Below are positions 45,092 to 53,598 of a DNA stretch of 64,000 nucleotides, piece after piece. This DNA is from Bianquea renquensis (lineage in GTDB: Bacteria > Bacillota > Clostridia > Lachnospirales > Bianqueaceae): contig NZ_JACRSQ010000013.1 in NCBI RefSeq assembly GCF_014384895.1, positions 1 through 64,000 of the forward strand. The letters are read 5' to 3'. The notes beneath the pieces are model-generated. The model was not told the DNA's origin, did not search any database, and saw only the letters and a program-made list of their open reading frames with translations. How positions within the stretch are numbered: position 1 is the stretch's first letter; every line of letters begins with the position of its first letter. A program made the position numbers and the translations under genes.

Positions 45092-45220
45092 TTAAGACGG
45101 ATACTTTAGCTCCTCCTCTGACCAGTTCTCAAGCACCTGAAGCATTTCCTCTGCTGCTTTCTTTGCTCCCTTCAGGTCAAGCTTGTCATGGTTTACCGCA
45201 AAGCTTGCAATTCGCTTCAT
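45092..45220 (-). pseudogene. Internally deleted luxS-like remnant (42 codons)
   Basis: From the ATG at 45220, with GGAGGAG upstream and overlapping the metK stop (ATGA), 42 residues are encoded. The first ~15 (KRIASFAVNHDKL) match the N-terminal strand of Clostridial LuxS, and the last ~25 (DLKGAKKAAEEML, then SEEELKYP) match the LuxS C-terminal helix. The whole catalytic middle (HxxEH zinc motif, catalytic Cys) is missing, yet the frame is kept. Its place between metK and mcc genes is where luxS belongs in the activated methyl cycle. If expressed it could not cleave S-ribosylhomocysteine. It may instead be a genuine small protein with chance similarity. Confidence 0.5.
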
Positions 45221-46404
45221 TTTCTTTTCTCCTCCACATAGGTCTTCAGCACTCTGGCTAGATCCGTTTTTTCCCACGGCAAATTCAGCTCCTCCCGGCC
45301 AAAGTGGCCATAAGCCGCAGTTTGCGCATAGATCGGGCGGCGCAGATTCAAATTATGAATAATCGCTCCAGGGCGGAGATCCACCACAGCCGATACCGCC
45401 TCCTGCAAAACTTCATCGGGAACTGTTCCGGTATTGAACGTATTGACTGAAATCGAAACAGGGGATGCTACGCCGATGGCATAGGCAATCTGAATTTCTA
45501 CTTTCTTGGCAAGGCCTGCCGCCACTATATTTTTCGCAACATACCTTGCGGCGTAAGCGCCGCTTCGATCGACTTTGGTAGGATCTTTCCCTGAAAAGGC
45601 TCCTCCCCCATGCCGCGATGCCCCGCCATAGGTATCCACTATGATTTTACGGCCGGTTAGCCCGCTGTCACCGGCGGGCCCGCCGATGACAAACCGGCCA
45701 GTGGGATTGATCAGAATTTTCGTATTGCCATCAAGCCACTGCCCTGGGATCACCGGCGTGATGACCTCACGGACTATATCGTCTCGGATCCGTTCCTGCG
45801 TTACGTCCGGATCATGCTGCGTGGATACTACAATGGTATCCACGCCGGCAGGCCGTTCCCCCTCATATCTCACGGACACCTGTGTTTTGCCGTCAGGACG
45901 GAGATAGGGAAACACGCCATCTTCCCGCACCTGCGTCAATCTTTTTGCCAAGCGGTGGGCAAGGGAGACGGGAAGGGGCATCCGTTCCGGCGTCTCATCC
46001 ACCGCATAGCCGAACACCATTCCCTGATCGCCAGCGCCGAGCTCCGCCTCCTTTTCCGTATTGCGGATTTCCATGGCCCGATCCACCCCCTGGGCAATAT
46101 CCGGCGACTGACGGTCAAGGCGGAGAATTAGCTCCGCCGTATCGGCGTTGAATCCCAACTCTTCCCTGGTATACCCGATGTCCCTTATGGCCTGGCGGAC
46201 GACTCTTTCACTGTCAATGGAGATGGCAGATGAAATTTCGCCCACTAGAATAATGGTATTGTTCTTCACCACCGTTTCCACCGCCACACGGGAGGTTGGG
46301 TCCTTCTCAAGGTATGCGTCCAGTATCGAATCCGAAATGATATCACTGACCTTATCGGGATGTCCCTTTGTAACGGACTCCGATGTAAAAATAAATGACT
46401 TCAT
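45217..46404 (-). CDS. metK: S-adenosylmethionine synthetase
   Basis: A 395-residue enzyme with the family motifs ESVTKGHPDKVSD (about residue 8), GAGDQGMVFGYA (about 117) and GGGAFSGKDPTKVD (about 259), the last carrying the ATP-binding Lys. It makes SAM from methionine and ATP. Its 3' end overlaps the luxS-like remnant and its 5' end overlaps the preceding methyltransferase gene by 4 nt, so SAM production and SAM use are co-translated in this operon. Confidence 0.97.
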   Translation of the reverse strand: MKSFIFTSESVTKGHPDKVSDIISDSILDAYLEKDPTSRVAVETVVKNNTIILVGEISSAISIDSERVVRQAIRDIGYTREELGFNADTAELILRLDRQSPDIAQGVDRAMEIRNTEKEAELGAGDQGMVFGYAVDETPERMPLPVSLAHRLAKRLTQVREDGVFPYLRPDGKTQVSVRYEGERPAGVDTIVVSTQHDPDVTQERIRDDIVREVITPVIPGQWLDGNTKILINPTGRFVIGGPAGDSGLTGRKIIVDTYGGASRHGGGAFSGKDPTKVDRSGAYAARYVAKNIVAAGLAKKVEIQIAYAIGVASPVSISVNTFNTGTVPDEVLQEAVSAVVDLRPGAIIHNLNLRRPIYAQTAAYGHFGREELNLPWEKTDLARVLKTYVEEKRK

Positions 46405-47321
46405 TGCACTCTCTCCTTTTTCACTGCCAAAATAAAATGGATATTTTCAAAAGCCCTCTGCTCGTCGGCCCTGCCGGCAAAAAAATGTTGCTGTATCGTT
46501 TCTGGTGTCTCATGGCGATCCAAGATAAAGCCGTGCCGCAAAAGTGCCTGCCGGATTTCCTCAATGGAAAAGCCGTGCTGCATCGGTTCCCCCAACCGCG
46601 CCGTGATTTCTGTCAGCTGCCTTACGCGGTGGACGCCTCCGCCTCCTGCAGCGAATGTGGTTTCATCTGGGAAGTCAAAAACCATCTGATTTCCTTGACA
46701 GGATAGCTGGCTAATCTTTTCAATTGTCTGCTCAAAGATCGGGAGCGTCAGGTAATAGGTCACCCCCAGAATGGCAAAGTAGGCCGGACACTCTGGCGCA
46801 AACCCCGCATTCTTCAAAATATCAACCATATTGTCCTTTGCAAAATCGTTGGCCACATAGTGAACATTATGGGGTATAGTCCACTCAAGCTGCCGGATTC
46901 TCTCCAATTTATATCGCTGGGTATCTGGGTGATCTAGCTCGAAAATCTGGATATCCGGATTTTCATTGCGAAACGCGAAGGTATCCATACCGGCTCCGCA
47001 GATCACGTACTGGCAGCATCCTTTTGTCTCTGCAAAACGAGCGAGTTCTTCTTCCGCAAATGCAATTCGCGATAGTGGAATTGGTGATATATATCGGTTT
47101 AGCTCTGGATAGACCCGAGTCCCGTTAAACCCACGGTTGGGATCAACTCCTGCAGGATCAAAGTCATGCTCAATCAGCTGCCCGATCTCCTCATATTCCT
47201 CTTTGCCCATGAGATCGTAGGCAAGAAAATCGTCAAATATTTTTTGCTTTCCAAAGTTGGAATGATAAGCCCTGGCAAAGGAGCAAAGCTTTGCCGTCAT
47301 GCTCTCCTGTGTATCGATCAT
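46401..47321 (-). CDS. LCM-family SAM-dependent methyltransferase
   Basis: A 306-residue protein of the leucine carboxyl methyltransferase/TIGR00027 type. The SAM site is QYVICGAGMDTFAFR (about residues 82-96), followed by IFELDHPDTQRYK (about 104), and a late FAAGGGGVHRVRQL. Family members O-methylate polyketides or protein carboxylates. In the Bacillus mcc operon the first gene is also a small methyltransferase (YrrT), though of a different family, so a parallel role is possible. It is the first complete gene after the 47-kb attenuator. Confidence 0.8.
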   Translation of the reverse strand: MIDTQESMTAKLCSFARAYHSNFGKQKIFDDFLAYDLMGKEEYEEIGQLIEHDFDPAGVDPNRGFNGTRVYPELNRYISPIPLSRIAFAEEELARFAETKGCCQYVICGAGMDTFAFRNENPDIQIFELDHPDTQRYKLERIRQLEWTIPHNVHYVANDFAKDNMVDILKNAGFAPECPAYFAILGVTYYLTLPIFEQTIEKISQLSCQGNQMVFDFPDETTFAAGGGGVHRVRQLTEITARLGEPMQHGFSIEEIRQALLRHGFILDRHETPETIQQHFFAGRADEQRAFENIHFILAVKKERVQ

Positions 47322-47349
47322 CTCTTCACCCCTCTAGGTCAATTTAACA

Positions 47350-47419
47350 TAAAAAGACCCCGCCTGTTTATCATACCGCTCTCTCCCGCGGACGATACAA
47401 TGAAAACAGGCGGAGTCTT
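47350..47419 (-). terminator. Strong intrinsic terminator/attenuator after the Cys-rich leader ORF
   Basis: On the minus strand AAGACTCCGCCTGTTT (47404-47419) pairs with AAACAGGCGGGGTCTT (47354-47369): 16 bp with one G-U. A T-run follows, and a small GC hairpin sits in the loop. It begins 24 nt after the leader stop codon and lies upstream of the methyltransferase-metK-mcc genes. Its 5' arm can alternatively pair with ACAGGCGG at 47465-47472 inside the leader ORF. Confidence 0.85.
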
Positions 47420-47442
47420 AACGCTGAGAATACCCTGTTATT

Positions 47443-47592
47443 TTACAAACAGTTGAAAGCCTTGCCGCCTGTACCGCAACAACAGCACAGACAACAAGAC
47501 CGATTCCATACAAAAAAGTCATTGGATAGAGGGGAGATCCCCTCAATTTTCGCGACGTCGCTGTTCAAATCATTCTGCATTCGATGTTCCAT
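47443..47592 (-). CDS. Cys-rich 49-residue leader peptide of the sulfur operon
   Basis: The ATG at 47592 has GAGGG about 7 nt upstream, directly behind the promoter/operator at 47621-47684. Residues 33-39 read CCLCCCC, six Cys in seven codons, and a further Cys is at 48. The stop is followed after 24 nt by a strong terminator and then by metK/mcc genes. ACAGGCGG spanning codons 41-43 is identical to the 3' arm of that terminator and complementary to its 5' arm. This is the expected layout of a cysteine-sensing transcription attenuator: stalling at the Cys run leaves codons 41-43 free to form an antiterminator. A ribosomally made, modified peptide is the alternative, but no modification enzymes lie near. 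Confidence 0.7.
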   Translation of the reverse strand: MEHRMQNDLNSDVAKIEGISPLSNDFFVWNRSCCLCCCCGTGGKAFNCL

Positions 47593-47620
47593 CTTGTATC
47601 CCTCGTTTCATGTTTGCACC

Positions 47621-47656
47621 TAATACTTATAAAACCTATCATATTTATAAGTATTA
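47621..47656. promoter_or_regulatory. Perfect 13-bp inverted repeat at the transcription start, probable operator
   Basis: TAATACTTATAAA and TTTATAAGTATTA are perfect inverted copies separated by 10 nt. The site abuts the -10 element at 47656-47661 and covers the expected +1 of the leader ORF transcript, where a repressor would block initiation. No regulator gene is adjacent. CymR-like or MarR-like regulators are possible but not indicated by the sequence. Confidence 0.75.
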
Positions 47657-47684
47657 GTATATCACGCATCTTTTCTCCTGTCAA
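47656..47684 (-). promoter_or_regulatory. Consensus sigma-A promoter of the sulfur operon
   Basis: On the minus strand TTGACA (47679-47684) and TATACT (47656-47661) are separated by exactly 17 nt. It lies inside the 3' end of the thiF-like fragment and points into the Cys-rich leader ORF. Confidence 0.8.
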
Positions 47685-47997
47685 TACTTTTAAATAAATA
47701 AACATATATCGGATTGCTCTCCAGATCCGAGGAAAGTTGACAAGCATGGTTAATCAAAAGCTTTGCAGCGAAATTGTCTGTGCCATCGATGATAAAATCG
47801 TACTCCGCAATGAGATCCATAATATTGGAGGCAGAAACAAAAGTGGGATAGGTCCGTATGTCCACATGGGGATTTAACCGGTTCAAGGTTTCTCTCGCGG
47901 ACTCGACCTTTGCTTTGCCCACATCCTCCGTGGAATGGATAATCTGTCGCTGCAAATTGGAGAGACCCACTTCACCCCCAACAACATGCAAAAACAA
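47662..47997 (-). pseudogene. Truncated ThiF/MoeB-like adenylyltransferase fragment
   Basis: A 111-residue frame opens at a TTG (47997) with AAGGAG upstream. It holds the E1-like core GLSNLQRQIIHSTEDVG (about residue 10), SARETLNRLNPHV and DFIIDGTDNFAAKLLINHAC (about 70-89). The preceding nucleotide-binding GxGGLG strand and the whole C-terminal half with its zinc Cys pairs are absent. The last residues run into the promoter of the next transcript. Intact members adenylate ThiS/MoaD-like sulfur carriers, so it fits the sulfur theme as a relic. Confidence 0.7.
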
Positions 47998-48005
47998 AAT
48001 TCTCC

Positions 48006-48035
48006 TTGACAGATGAAAGAGAGATCGTTTATACT
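48006..48035 (+). promoter_or_regulatory. Promoter of hydE
   Basis: TTGACA (48006-48011) and TATACT (48030-48035) are separated by 18 nt and lie about 60 nt before the hydE start, divergent from the thiF-like fragment. Confidence 0.7.
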
Positions 48036-48097
48036 ATAAACCTACTAAATGCATAGAATTTATGTCTTTTTGAATACAGGGAGCTGTGGAAACTTCT

Positions 48098-49147
48098 ATG
48101 AATCTTTCGAAAGAGCATATAACGGCACTTGCGGCGGAGCGCGATCTCTCCACCTCGGAGCTTATGTCCTTACTGCAGGCTGAGGGGTTGGATTCCCTTC
48201 TGTTCTCTGCCGCCGATAAAGTCCGGCGTCAGATTTATGGGGATGCGGTGTATGTCCGCGGTCTGATCGAGTTCACAAATTGTTGCAAGAATAACTGCTA
48301 TTACTGTGGGATTCGCAGGGACAATCAGAGTGCGACCCGATATCGCCTGGAGCAAGACGACATCCTTGCCTGCTGCGCCGAAGGATATGAACTCGGCTTT
48401 CGCACCTTTGTACTACAAGGAGGGGAGGACTCTTATTACACAGATGCGAAAATCTGTGGGATCGTCTCCGCCATTCGGAACCGGTTTCCGGACTGCGCGA
48501 TCACACTCTCCATTGGGGAAAGGCCAAAGGACAGCTACCAGGCCTACTTTGATGCGGGAGCGAATCGCTATCTGCTGCGGCACGAGACTGCCGACCCGGC
48601 GCATTACCGTAAACTTCACCCGGAGGCTATGAGTCTGCAAAACAGGAAAGAGTGTCTATTTCATCTGAAAGAAATCGGTTATCAGGTAGGGTCTGGATTT
48701 ATGGTGGGTTCCCCGTATCAGACATTGGACAATCTGGTTGCGGACCTGCGCTTTTTACAACAGCTCCAGCCGGATATGATCGGCATTGGGCCGTATATTC
48801 CCCACAATGAGACTCCGTTTTCCAAATTTGAACGGGGAAGTCTCTCTCTGACCCTCCGGCTTATCGCTGTGCTGCGCCTAATGTTTCCCTATGCGCTCAT
48901 TCCAGCGACGACAGCTCTGGGAACGATTCATCCCCAGGGACGGGAGCTGGGACTGCAAGCGGGCGCCAATGTGGTGATGCCCAATCTCTCTCCTGTAAAG
49001 GTGCGCAAGTTATATGAACTCTATGAAAATAAAATCTGTACCGGAGAAGAAGCGGCGCAGTGCCGTGGCTGTCTGGAGCGCCGTGTGGAATCTGCGGGAT
49101 ACCAGATCGTCACTTCCATAGGAAATGTAAAGAAACCAAATTCGTAA
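48098..49147 (+). CDS. hydE: FeFe-hydrogenase H-cluster radical SAM maturase HydE
   Basis: About 349 residues from the ATG at 48098; a GTG at 48086 is possible. The radical SAM motif is CCKNNCYYCGIRRDN (about residues 57-71), followed by TFVLQGGEDSYYT (about 107), LRHETADPAHYRKLHP and IGIGPYIPHNETPF (about 225). These are HydE rather than BioB signatures. HydE helps build the dithiomethylamine-bridged diiron site. No hydF, hydG or hydrogenase gene is in the window. The C-terminus has a CRGCLERR element. Confidence 0.92.
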   Translation: MNLSKEHITALAAERDLSTSELMSLLQAEGLDSLLFSAADKVRRQIYGDAVYVRGLIEFTNCCKNNCYYCGIRRDNQSATRYRLEQDDILACCAEGYELGFRTFVLQGGEDSYYTDAKICGIVSAIRNRFPDCAITLSIGERPKDSYQAYFDAGANRYLLRHETADPAHYRKLHPEAMSLQNRKECLFHLKEIGYQVGSGFMVGSPYQTLDNLVADLRFLQQLQPDMIGIGPYIPHNETPFSKFERGSLSLTLRLIAVLRLMFPYALIPATTALGTIHPQGRELGLQAGANVVMPNLSPVKVRKLYELYENKICTGEEAAQCRGCLERRVESAGYQIVTSIGNVKKPNS

Positions 49148-49253
49148 TATTCAATGATTCCCTTCAAAGAATACCCAATAACACAACTGTATACGCAAAG
49201 AACTCTGCCTCTGCAAAAGCGGAGTGCCAAAAAAAGTGGAATAAGGTGGGTCT

Positions 49254-49988
49254 ATGCTTTTCTTTTATCTGAATCCAATCCTGATCGCGGCGGCAATCAT
49301 TCCAGCAATTTTTTTACTGATCCAAGTCTATCGAGCTGACAGGCTTGAACGGGAACCTCCCGCGCTGCTCTTATCGCTTATCCTCTATGGCATACTTGCA
49401 ACCGGGTTTGCCATGGTTACAGAACGGGCGGGCAGTGCCTTACTCAGCCGAATATTCGATACAGATTCCCTAATGTATAAGGCGATCCTGTATTTTGTGG
49501 TGGTTGCCTTCTCGGAAGAGGGCTTCAAATACTTGTTGCTCAAAAAGCGAACATGGTATTCCCCAGCGTTCAATTGTCAATTTGACGGTGTCGTCTATGC
49601 CGTCTTTGTCTCCCTTGGCTTTGCGCTGTGGGAAAATATTGGATATGTGATTCAATATGGCTTAAAAACAGCCATGCTTCGTGCCGTGACAGCGGTTCCC
49701 GGACACGCCTGTTTTGGTGTTTTTATGGGAACATGGTATGGACTTGCCAAACGCTATGATGGCATGGGCAAAAATGGAGTGTCCCGATTCTGCCGTATTA
49801 TGGCATTTCTGATTCCTTCGTTCATGCACGGCTGCTATGACTTTATTGCGACAATGGAATCCCTTCATTTCAGCTGGATATTTGCTGCGTTTATTGCCGT
49901 GATGTTTGTAATCGCATTCTTACTGGTACGAAATATGTCAAAGCACGACCGCTATATTGCGCGTCATGATACCTATCTCGGCCTTTGA
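49254..49988 (+). CDS. PrsW-type intramembrane metalloprotease
   Basis: A 244-residue protein with about seven helices. It contains the three PrsW motifs: AFSEEGFKYLLL (EExxK, about residues 83-94), GFALWENIGY (about 122-131) and the metal-binding HACFGVFMG and FMHGCYDF (about 146 and 189). In Bacillus, PrsW cleaves the anti-sigma factor RsiW at site 1. The substrate here is unknown; no anti-sigma gene is adjacent. AAGGTGGG precedes the ATG. Confidence 0.9.
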   Translation: MLFFYLNPILIAAAIIPAIFLLIQVYRADRLEREPPALLLSLILYGILATGFAMVTERAGSALLSRIFDTDSLMYKAILYFVVVAFSEEGFKYLLLKKRTWYSPAFNCQFDGVVYAVFVSLGFALWENIGYVIQYGLKTAMLRAVTAVPGHACFGVFMGTWYGLAKRYDGMGKNGVSRFCRIMAFLIPSFMHGCYDFIATMESLHFSWIFAAFIAVMFVIAFLLVRNMSKHDRYIARHDTYLGL

Positions 49989-49995
49989 CAAGCAA

Positions 49996-50045
49996 GGGGG
50001 CTAGCGCACTAGCGATTGAAGATCGCAGTGCGCTAGCCCCCTTTT
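49996..50045 (+). terminator. Intrinsic terminator after the PrsW-like gene
   Basis: GGGGGCTAGCGCACT and AGTGCGCTAGCCCCC form a perfect 15-bp stem around a 16-nt loop, followed by TTTT. It starts 7 nt past the stop codon. Confidence 0.9.
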
Positions 50046-50064
50046 CGTCGATTTGAATGTTGTC

Positions 50065-50250
50065 TCAGCATTGCGTATCGGAGGAATGGGAGGCGCTCTC
50101 ACAAATACTTCTCTGTGTGGCGATGGTTGTAAGAGTATCGCCAAGCTGTGAGAAAACAGCGCCCAAAACATTTAGCTCATCATTTGTGAGGTCACTAGCC
50201 AATGCATTTGCCATTGCTGTAATTGATACCGTTAGCTCACATGGGTTCAT
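50065..50250 (-). CDS. Small conserved hypothetical protein (DUF6774-like)
   Basis: A 61-residue protein behind a GAGGTG Shine-Dalgarno. It begins MNPCELTVSITAMANALA and has a hydrophobic second helix (LGAVFSQLGDTLTTIA) then a Cys near RSICES. This matches small proteins common in gut Clostridia that I recall as DUF6774; the assignment is from memory. The family function is unknown. It is flanked by the PrsW terminator and by the decayed protease gene. Confidence 0.65.
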   Translation of the reverse strand: MNPCELTVSITAMANALASDLTNDELNVLGAVFSQLGDTLTTIATQRSICESASHSSDTQC

Positions 50251-50378
50251 CGTTTATCACCTCAGTACAGTATATGCTCGTTTCCCCTTGAGGTCTCCGT
50301 TAAAAAAAGACAAGGCGGCCGCCGTTGGACTCTACGCATCCTAGATATAATGCTTTACAAAATGGAGCTCGTCCACTT

Positions 50379-52454
50379 TTATGCATCAACCTTTATGCGC
50401 AAGGCATTCGCCAACTGATAACGATTTTGTGCCTGAACTTCACTATATACATCTAAAGTACCGCTAACATCTTCCATAGTGGCAACCAATGCTATGGAAC
50501 ATCTAAATTTTCCTCGTCCCAACGAGAGAAAAGTTCCAGCCATATTTGCCAGTCGCCAGAATTAAACGATGTGAATGTTTTAGTGAATTGACAACAGACA
50601 TCCCACTTTCTTCGACCTTCAGAATAGTCTTGTGCTACTGGTAGCAAACGTCCATCTAGATGAGACTTTTTTAGTGAGGCTCGAATAAACGCTCCTAAAT
50701 ATTCGCTACCCTTTGTACGATCAACCGGTGGCAGCGTCAGGCAAGTAACGGTAACTCGAGCGACATTTCTACCTACCTGAGCGGCTAAAACTTCCGGCAT
50801 ATAGATTTTTACACGTTCCTTAGTTAGCCTATTAAGGCTTCCAGTTCTTAAGAAAGTTACCCGAGAAGGAGATGAGAATTTGCTATCTTCCACAGAAGCA
50901 ACTCCTCTTCCATAAAGGTTATGCGCAAATGCCAATTCCTCATTTTCCATCTCATCGCTTTCCCATAGAGGTTTTGCATTATGATACAGTAAAGCTTTTG
51001 CGAGCAAAATATCATTATTAGGAGTATTATTTAATATTTCCGCTAAATCGCCAGCAACAGTGGGAGCTGTAAAACTAGTTCCTGCATCCGGCTTTACAGT
51101 TGCATTTTGAGTGAGAACTAACGAGGTTATGTCAGCGGGCACATGAGCGCCGGTTCCATCCAAAGATATAGTACCGCCATAAGCGCACATATCAGGCTTT
51201 GAAAAGCCAGCAAAACCGGGCCCTCGTCTACTATATGGAGCGATGATATTTTTCCCAGAAAGACTACCGACGTGATCCTCGCTTATAACTGCTCCCACTA
51301 CGATACTGAGCATAGAATCAGCGGGGGGAGCAATTCGTGAATCAGAATCATCTAATATATCGTCAATGGAAGTTTCTGTCTTCCAAAGCTCGTGGTTTCC
51401 AGCCGAAACAACAAACTGGACTCCGTATTTCAACTGCAATGCGTCAAGCTCAAATCCTATAATACTCATTTCATCACCTTCAATGGGAAGGCTCGCATTT
51501 ACAGATAGGTTGTAGTTCTCCAATCCGTGCAAATGATACCCTGCTTGCCACTCGTGTTCCGTGGTCGCTATCGCCCCCGTGGGAAAAGGGGGCCGTCCAA
51601 TGTCCAATTACGAGTTGATCAAATGGAAAAGAAAAGTTTATCCCGGAGTCAAGAACAACGACAACAGGCAGATCTTCTAAATCAACTTCATCGGTCATTT
51701 GTGCAGAAGCTGGAATATTTACAAGAAAATCATCCACACCTACGCTAAAAAAACGAGTTTCCTCAATTCTATATATCGCAGAGTCATTCTCAAAGCGGCT
51801 TAAAGTGCTAGATGGAACAACCGCACGAATTACTGGCGTTCTATCTGAGAGGTAATAGAGGTCCTGCTGAATTTGTCCCTGTACAATATGAATTTTTTCT
51901 TTTACCTTTTCAATTGCTATTGAATAGTCCTTAGGTTGCAAATTAGGGATAAACATAAGTTGAATATCTACTGTTTCGGGAGGCCGATCAATATACACTT
52001 TTTTTCTTAACTCTCCGGAATTCTTCTCTGTTCCTATATACGGGGCAATACTTTCTATATAGTCAAACTGTGTTTTATTTGTACCGTTGGCCGTATATGC
52101 TTCCACTCGATTTCTTAATATCTGGAACTGATGTCCCGTTGTAGAAACTACTGCATGCCGCTCATCTTTAACTGCGTTTACGTGCATTCCGTTCTTGGAA
52201 AATATATCAGACTGATGCTGAATTTTTTCGCCCTCTGGCAGTTCAACTTTAAATACATATAATCCAGCATCGTACAGGGAGTCATCTTCTTTAAGCTCTT
52301 CGACGGCTTGCTTAACTAATTGAAGCCCATGGCTTAATTTAGCACCGTGCTCAGAATAAACAATATCACGAGGTGTGGTTCTACCAGTAGGCTTTTTTGA
52401 TATACGTTCTACTTCCTCGTCAGGAATCCAAAAATGAGGCTTTCTGTCATTCAT
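50379..52454 (-). pseudogene. IetS-like subtilisin-family protease, broken by a deletion and a second frameshift
   Basis: Two overlapping frames hold one S8 peptidase. The first (52454 to 51480) has an N-terminal region and the catalytic Asp in VVVLDSGINF and His in DSDHGTRVAS. The second (51607 to 50492) has the oxyanion Asn in VVSAGNHELW and catalytic Ser in GTSFTAPTVAG. The change of frame falls at 51498-51511, where AACCTATCTGTAAA reads QPICK in one frame and NLSVN in the other, both family-like. About 40-50 expected residues between them are missing. After the stop at 50492 the next frame continues protein-like (ALVATMEDVSGTLDVYSEVQ) to 50379. With the ATPase upstream it matches the IetAS antiphage pair. 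Confidence 0.75.
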
Positions 52455-53598
52455 CTAATTTTCCCTCCTTGTTAAAACGATAGCTTAATGTTGAACGGGG
52501 AATGCCGGTGATCGCTTCTAATGTACGAATTGATACACCATTCTTTTGAATCTTCGATAATGCCTTCATAAAGTCGCCATCATCTTCACTAACGTATAGA
52601 GCCGTATGCTTCATCCAAATTTTACCAATTTCTTCTATGGAGATAGTTTCCCCCCTTTTTTTATTCATGACACAAAACTTACCTAATGACTGTAAGAATG
52701 TTTGCATCTGAGCACCACTCATACCATCTGAAAGAACAACCAATATTTGGGAATCCACTTTGTAATCCTTCAAAAAATCTTGTAATGAGTTTTCAATTAT
52801 TTTCTGGCGCTGCATTTCATTAGGCTCTTCTAACAAAATAGAAATATCAAATCTTCTCCAAATCGCCGGATCAAGTAAATGGTGGTGATTAGTTGCAGCG
52901 ACCAAAAAAATATTTGCAGGCATTTCATCCATGTTTTGTAGCAAGGTTGTTACAACTCGCTTCAATTCTCCAAGTTCATGTGAGTCATCTCTTTTTTTTG
53001 CTATAGCATCGAATTCATCGAGAAATAGCATAATTCGTTTTCCTTTTACAAATTCAAATATCTTCCGGATATTTGTTCCTGTTTGGCCTAGATACGATGA
53101 TACTAGACCATCCAAACGAACATACGCTATGAGCAGTCCTAATTCTTTTGCTAAGGCATTTGCAGTCATTGTTTTTCCACAACCAGGAGGGCCACAGAAT
53201 AATATTCTATTTGTAGGTGTGACTCCTATTCTCATAAGCTCTTGAACGTTATTTTGTTCTTCGACAATTTCCTGAATTGTATCCTGAGCCTTTTCCGATA
53301 GTGCTACATCTTTTAGCCGAACGGTAGGTTGTAATATTTCCACCAGATCCAAAGTGCTATCTTTGTCTTTAGGTAAATTTGTAACCGATTGTACTGAAAA
53401 AGACATTGTAGACATTGGGCTGATCACGGAACTCTTGGAATGTTTATCTGGCGAATAAGCATTTTTAAGCGATAACGCTAATTGAGCATTACCTTTTTTT
53501 TCTTCATCATGAATCAAATCAGAAAGTGCACTTTCAAATTGAGATTCATTTCCGCTACTGTGTGCGGTTACTAAATTGATTATTAAATTTGCTTTCAT
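52447..53598 (-). CDS. IetA-like AAA+ ATPase
   Basis: About 383 residues from the ATG at 53598 (MKANLIINLVTAH), with AAGGAG 9 nt upstream; a GTG at 53619 is less likely. The AAA+ core has Walker A CGPPGCGKT (about residue 133), Walker B IMLFLDEFDA (about 187), sensor ATNHHHL and Arg-finger-like WRRFD. A C-terminal helix-turn-helix-like segment reads SIRTLEAITGIPRSTLSYRF. It overlaps the S8 protease gene by 8 nt. This pairing is the IetAS defence system described in the antiphage literature. The partner is broken, so the system is probably inactive. The gene pair is clearly AT-richer than the chromosome around it. Confidence 0.85.
   Translation of the reverse strand: MKANLIINLVTAHSSGNESQFESALSDLIHDEEKKGNAQLALSLKNAYSPDKHSKSSVISPMSTMSFSVQSVTNLPKDKDSTLDLVEILQPTVRLKDVALSEKAQDTIQEIVEEQNNVQELMRIGVTPTNRILFCGPPGCGKTMTANALAKELGLLIAYVRLDGLVSSYLGQTGTNIRKIFEFVKGKRIMLFLDEFDAIAKKRDDSHELGELKRVVTTLLQNMDEMPANIFLVAATNHHHLLDPAIWRRFDISILLEEPNEMQRQKIIENSLQDFLKDYKVDSQILVVLSDGMSGAQMQTFLQSLGKFCVMNKKRGETISIEEIGKIWMKHTALYVSEDDGDFMKALSKIQKNGVSIRTLEAITGIPRSTLSYRFNKEGKLDE

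Noticed and set aside
47443..47592. Ribosomally made, modified Cys-rich peptide (SagA-like precursor)
   Set aside because: The CCLCCCC core is suggestive, but no cyclodehydratase, dehydrogenase or dedicated transporter is adjacent. The nearby E1-like gene is only a fragment, and the attenuator layout explains the Cys run better.
47565..47747. 60-residue minus-strand frame across the promoter and inverted repeat
   Set aside because: It overlaps the promoter, operator and leader start, and encodes no recognisable sequence.
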